From positions 27,664,863 through 27,728,862 of the forward strand of contig OX344761.1 of assembly GCA_947034895.1 (NCBI GenBank): 64,000 nt of DNA, in the 5' to 3' direction. The notes under the pieces are model-generated. The model saw nothing but the letters and a program-made list of their open reading frames with translations, was not told the DNA's origin and did not search any database. The stretch is from Rhytidiadelphus loreus (taxonomy: Eukaryota > Streptophyta > Bryopsida > Hypnales > Hylocomiaceae). Both the position numbers and the translations under genes were made by a program. Positions 61,453-64,000 of this stretch are shown one piece after another. How positions within the stretch are numbered: the stretch's first letter is position 1; each line of letters opens with the position of its first letter.

Positions 61453-61734
61453 GGATTAACAAATAATTCTTCCACATTAGAGTTTGTAAGGACTGAGGCA
61501 TCTACTTGAAAATCCTTACATCACTTGGCAAGCACCATAACGTAACAAAATTGTACACTTAGGTCCAGTGAAAATCGGTGCAACTTCAGGAAGTCATATC
61601 TGGGCCAAAAATGAATGGATTCCTAAAGCAGAAGTTGTGTTGGAATCATAGTAAAGAGTAGTTTATTATGTGTACAAATATTTACATATGAATTGGAAAA
61701 GCATATAACATATTTGATTTGTTGTGCATACTCC

Positions 61735-61890
61735 CTACCATCTAGTGCTACCACCCCTTGCTGAAATGACTGCTTTCATTTGATTGGGCATGCTTTCTAT
61801 CAAATTTTGTAGTTTCTCAAGAGAAAACTCTTCCCAAACTGCTTTAATGGTGTCTATCATTTCTTTCTTGTTGCTTGGCTTCTAGAAGTG
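61735..61890 (-). pseudogene. Tc1/mariner-type transposase, C-terminal remnant
   Basis: On the minus strand a short frame ends at the TAG at 61737-61735 and carries the family's C-terminal signature: WEEFSLEKLQNLIESMP, then AVISARGG and STRW before the stop. Tc1-type transposases end with a Trp-containing helix, an SMP motif and AVI-ARGG. An in-frame TAG about 12 residues before this block, and the absence of any DDE-core sequence upstream, show it is a decayed fragment. The TTAA-family copy at 61975 lies directly upstream and may have separated it from the rest. Confidence 0.75.
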
Positions 61891-61974
61891 CAACTATTCA
61901 TCCTTGGAATTTTGTTGTGTAAAGGGGAGGTCTTTTAGAATAGTTTGACTTCCAATAAGTGCTTTTGCTATTTC

Positions 61975-62927
61975 TTAATCCCTAAGCGTCAGAGACTATG
62001 TTTTCACCAAAATTGCTCCCAAACTGCCCTTGCATTTACAAACACCAAATTTAGATGAAAAACATTTCTAGACAAATGTAACTGTAGGGTCTTGTAGTAA
62101 AATAGTTAGAGAAGATGTGGAAAAAATTTCAGAATTTTCCACTATGTAGATTGCAAGATATTAACGTTTGAGGTGACAAAAATCTTTTTTTTGGCCCTCT
62201 GAAAATACGGGCAGCTGCACTTCACAAGGTCACATTTGTATGAAAAAATGTCCAAAATGGTGGTTACTCTTTGGATTCATTCCTCGAGTCAAGTTGGCTA
62301 CATGCTTGAAAATTTATAGATCATTTCGAAGTGTACAACATATAGGAAAAAAATAGTAAGTAGAAAGAAGTAGAGAATGATTAAAAATACTAAATTGTTA
62401 ACAATTTATTTATAGAATTGATAGAATGCCAATCCAATGGTTGTAATAAACAATATACACCTAATGTTTTTATTTTTTTCCAAAAATATTTAAAATTATG
62501 TTAAATAAAGGACTTCAAAGTTTATTTTAGAGTAGAGATTCCATAACTACCTACAAACTTACCCAAACTAAAATTCCTCATAACTTTCATCCCATTAATC
62601 AAAATGGAATGATTCAAATCTCACCACACATATAAAAATATAAATAATCAATTTCAAATTTTTATTTTAAAAAAAAGTGATTTTCAAAGAAGTTTTTTTT
62701 TTCCTATCCGGGTTGACCGGGTTGCCCACTGAACACTGAAATTACATATCATGCAATAACTTTTGAACCATGTAGTCAAAAGTTATGAAAATTGTTGGGC
62801 CTTAAAGCTAATCCTCGTCCCATATTGTGTGAAATTTTCAAAGAAAAAAAAGAAAAACTCCATCTGTAGTGAGCTGCCCAAAATTGTTATGTTGCCAAGA
62901 AACAATGTTTGGACGTTTAGGAGTTAA
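61975..62927. mobile_element. TTAA-flanked family, full-length copy (953 bp)
   Basis: Opens TTAATCCCTAAGCGTC and closes GACGTTTAGGAGTTAA, inverse with two mismatches, with TTAA at both borders. It follows the 9355 copy throughout: TTTTCACCAAAA, AAACTGCC, CACTTCACAAGGTCACATTT, AACATATAGGAAAAA, CATAACTTT. Non-coding. Confidence 0.75.
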
Positions 62928-63560
62928 GCCAATGATTCACGAGGTAATGAAAAGGGATGATTTCCAAGGTCACATCCTTTAAGGATTAATCACAAACACA
63001 GACTCTTGTAAGGGACTGGACTATCCTGTATAAAATACAATTGCCACTTTGAGAATGCCGCAAACATTATGAGATGGCTGCCCTAAAGGAAAATCACTCA
63101 CTTACTGGAAGATTAGCCATGAGCATTCAACTTTGAGTCTCTCTGATTGATTTCTAATTGGTTGGCATCCCTGCTTGAACTAGGTTTCTCGCATCTCAAA
63201 TAGTATCATCTAAGTTATGTCTCCCTTGGTCCCTTTGAAGGCAATGCCAATGGAATTAATTAACCTGGACTGCAATCACCATCATCTTGTTCTCTGCAGC
63301 AGTCCTGACACAGCCATGTACTGTATGGAAATGGAGATAACATGGGTTGATCATAGACTGCGGAATCATCACACACAGGGAAAGAGTCTCCAATGACAAA
63401 GTAGCTTACCAACTGTACTTTGTGTAACAATCATGCACTAATAGGATAAAACATAAAATAGTTTACCTCTTTTGTGTATTTCGTGAGGCCCAAACTAATT
63501 TATGTTACAAAATTTGATAAATTGTAACAAGATTGAACTCATTACCGTTCACTCAACTTC
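62928..63560. other. Region between the last element and the edge exon
   Basis: More balanced composition than the repeat DNA; part may be 3' untranslated sequence of the edge gene. No other exon could be assigned. Confidence 0.35.
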
Positions 63561-63722
63561 TTAAAAGTGAGCATCAAGCATAATTTTCATCAATTGGTTC
63601 GTGAGGGCAAAATCACCTTCAAAAACTCCTGTGCATGATGAATACGTACTCTGTTCTACTTCCTGAAAGACTTTGACTGCTTCCCCTACGTGACTGGAAC
63701 GGAGCAGGTCCTCTTCCTTGAT
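63561..63722 (-). CDS. Probable terminal exon of a gene entering from the right edge
   Basis: A 54-codon frame (53 residues plus TAA) starts directly after a good acceptor (TTTTTCTGTGCAG), in phase 0. The peptide includes VGEAVKVFQEVEQSTYSSC and ends MKIMLDAHF. The pattern resembles the C-terminal tail after a TBC Rab-GAP domain in some plant proteins, but the match is by eye and weak. Upstream exons would lie beyond position 64000; none is visible between 63730 and 64000. Confidence 0.45.
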   Translation of the reverse strand: MKEEDLLRSSHVGEAVKVFQEVEQSTYSSCTGVFEGDFALTNQLMKIMLDAHF

Positions 63723-64000
63723 CTGCACAGAAAAACAGTGAAAAGATTTTTTTCTGAGAAGAAGCTCGATTCTAAGTTGATTGAACAACTATGGTAGTCT
63801 GCTCTTAAAGTGCCCATTTAAGGGCTGGTCGGCCTTTCCGATGGTTCCTAGATGCAGAAAATTATTTTTCCTTATTTTTCACTTGAAGAAAAATTGATGT
63901 GGAATCTAACCCAAGTGGTTTCATATTTTTTGGAGCATTTTTGAATTACTTATGAATTTCTAAAGAATTCTGCCATAGGTAACTATTTTTTGATCATAGG

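Noticed and set aside
60700..61509. Frames of 93-130 codons upstream of the kinase
   Set aside because: They coincide with GC-rich inverted-repeat units, overlap on both strands and show no domain.

Overview
This is a gene-poor, AT-rich window of a nuclear plant genome. Three protein-coding genes are well supported, all on the minus strand. They are a 12-exon amino-acid/auxin-permease-type transporter (29336-33348), an 8-exon plastid-type NAD(P)-binding Rossmann protein (40049-43328) and a single-exon protein kinase (58590-59828). A fourth gene probably enters from the right edge as a terminal exon (63561-63722). The exon chains were built by hand from GT-AG sites and reading phase; each closes into one open frame from ATG to stop (466 and 337 residues). 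The N-terminal transit-like leader on a plastid-type Rossmann protein and the types of DNA transposon point to a land plant. The kinase resembles families I associate with mosses and other non-seed plants, but that placement comes from memory and is weak.

Layout. 1-29 kb has no recognisable host gene and is a mosaic of non-autonomous DNA transposons. It holds a long-terminal-inverted-repeat element with a CACTA element nested in it (about 381-2600), a second CACTA element (18329-20540), three hAT-like elements with 8-bp target duplications, several TTA-flanked PIF/Harbinger-like elements and a TTAA-flanked family. 29-34 kb is the transporter locus. 34-40 kb is intergenic, with a MULE-like MITE and a TA-flanked MITE. 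40-43.6 kb is the Rossmann-protein locus. 43.6-58.5 kb is repeat-rich again, with the CATTAGA family, a TTAA-family copy carrying an expanded microsatellite, and a roughly 3 kb element containing tRNA-like heads. 58.6-61.5 kb holds the kinase and a GC-rich upstream flank with more TIR units. 61.5-64 kb holds a Tc1/mariner transposase remnant, another TTAA-family copy and the edge exon.

The three genes show no sign of acting together. What stands out is the density and variety of small DNA transposons whose ends and target-site duplications can be read directly. The TTAA-flanked family, which looks piggyBac-like, is the least expected. I found no convincing previously undescribed gene system, CRISPR array, rRNA or intact tRNA.
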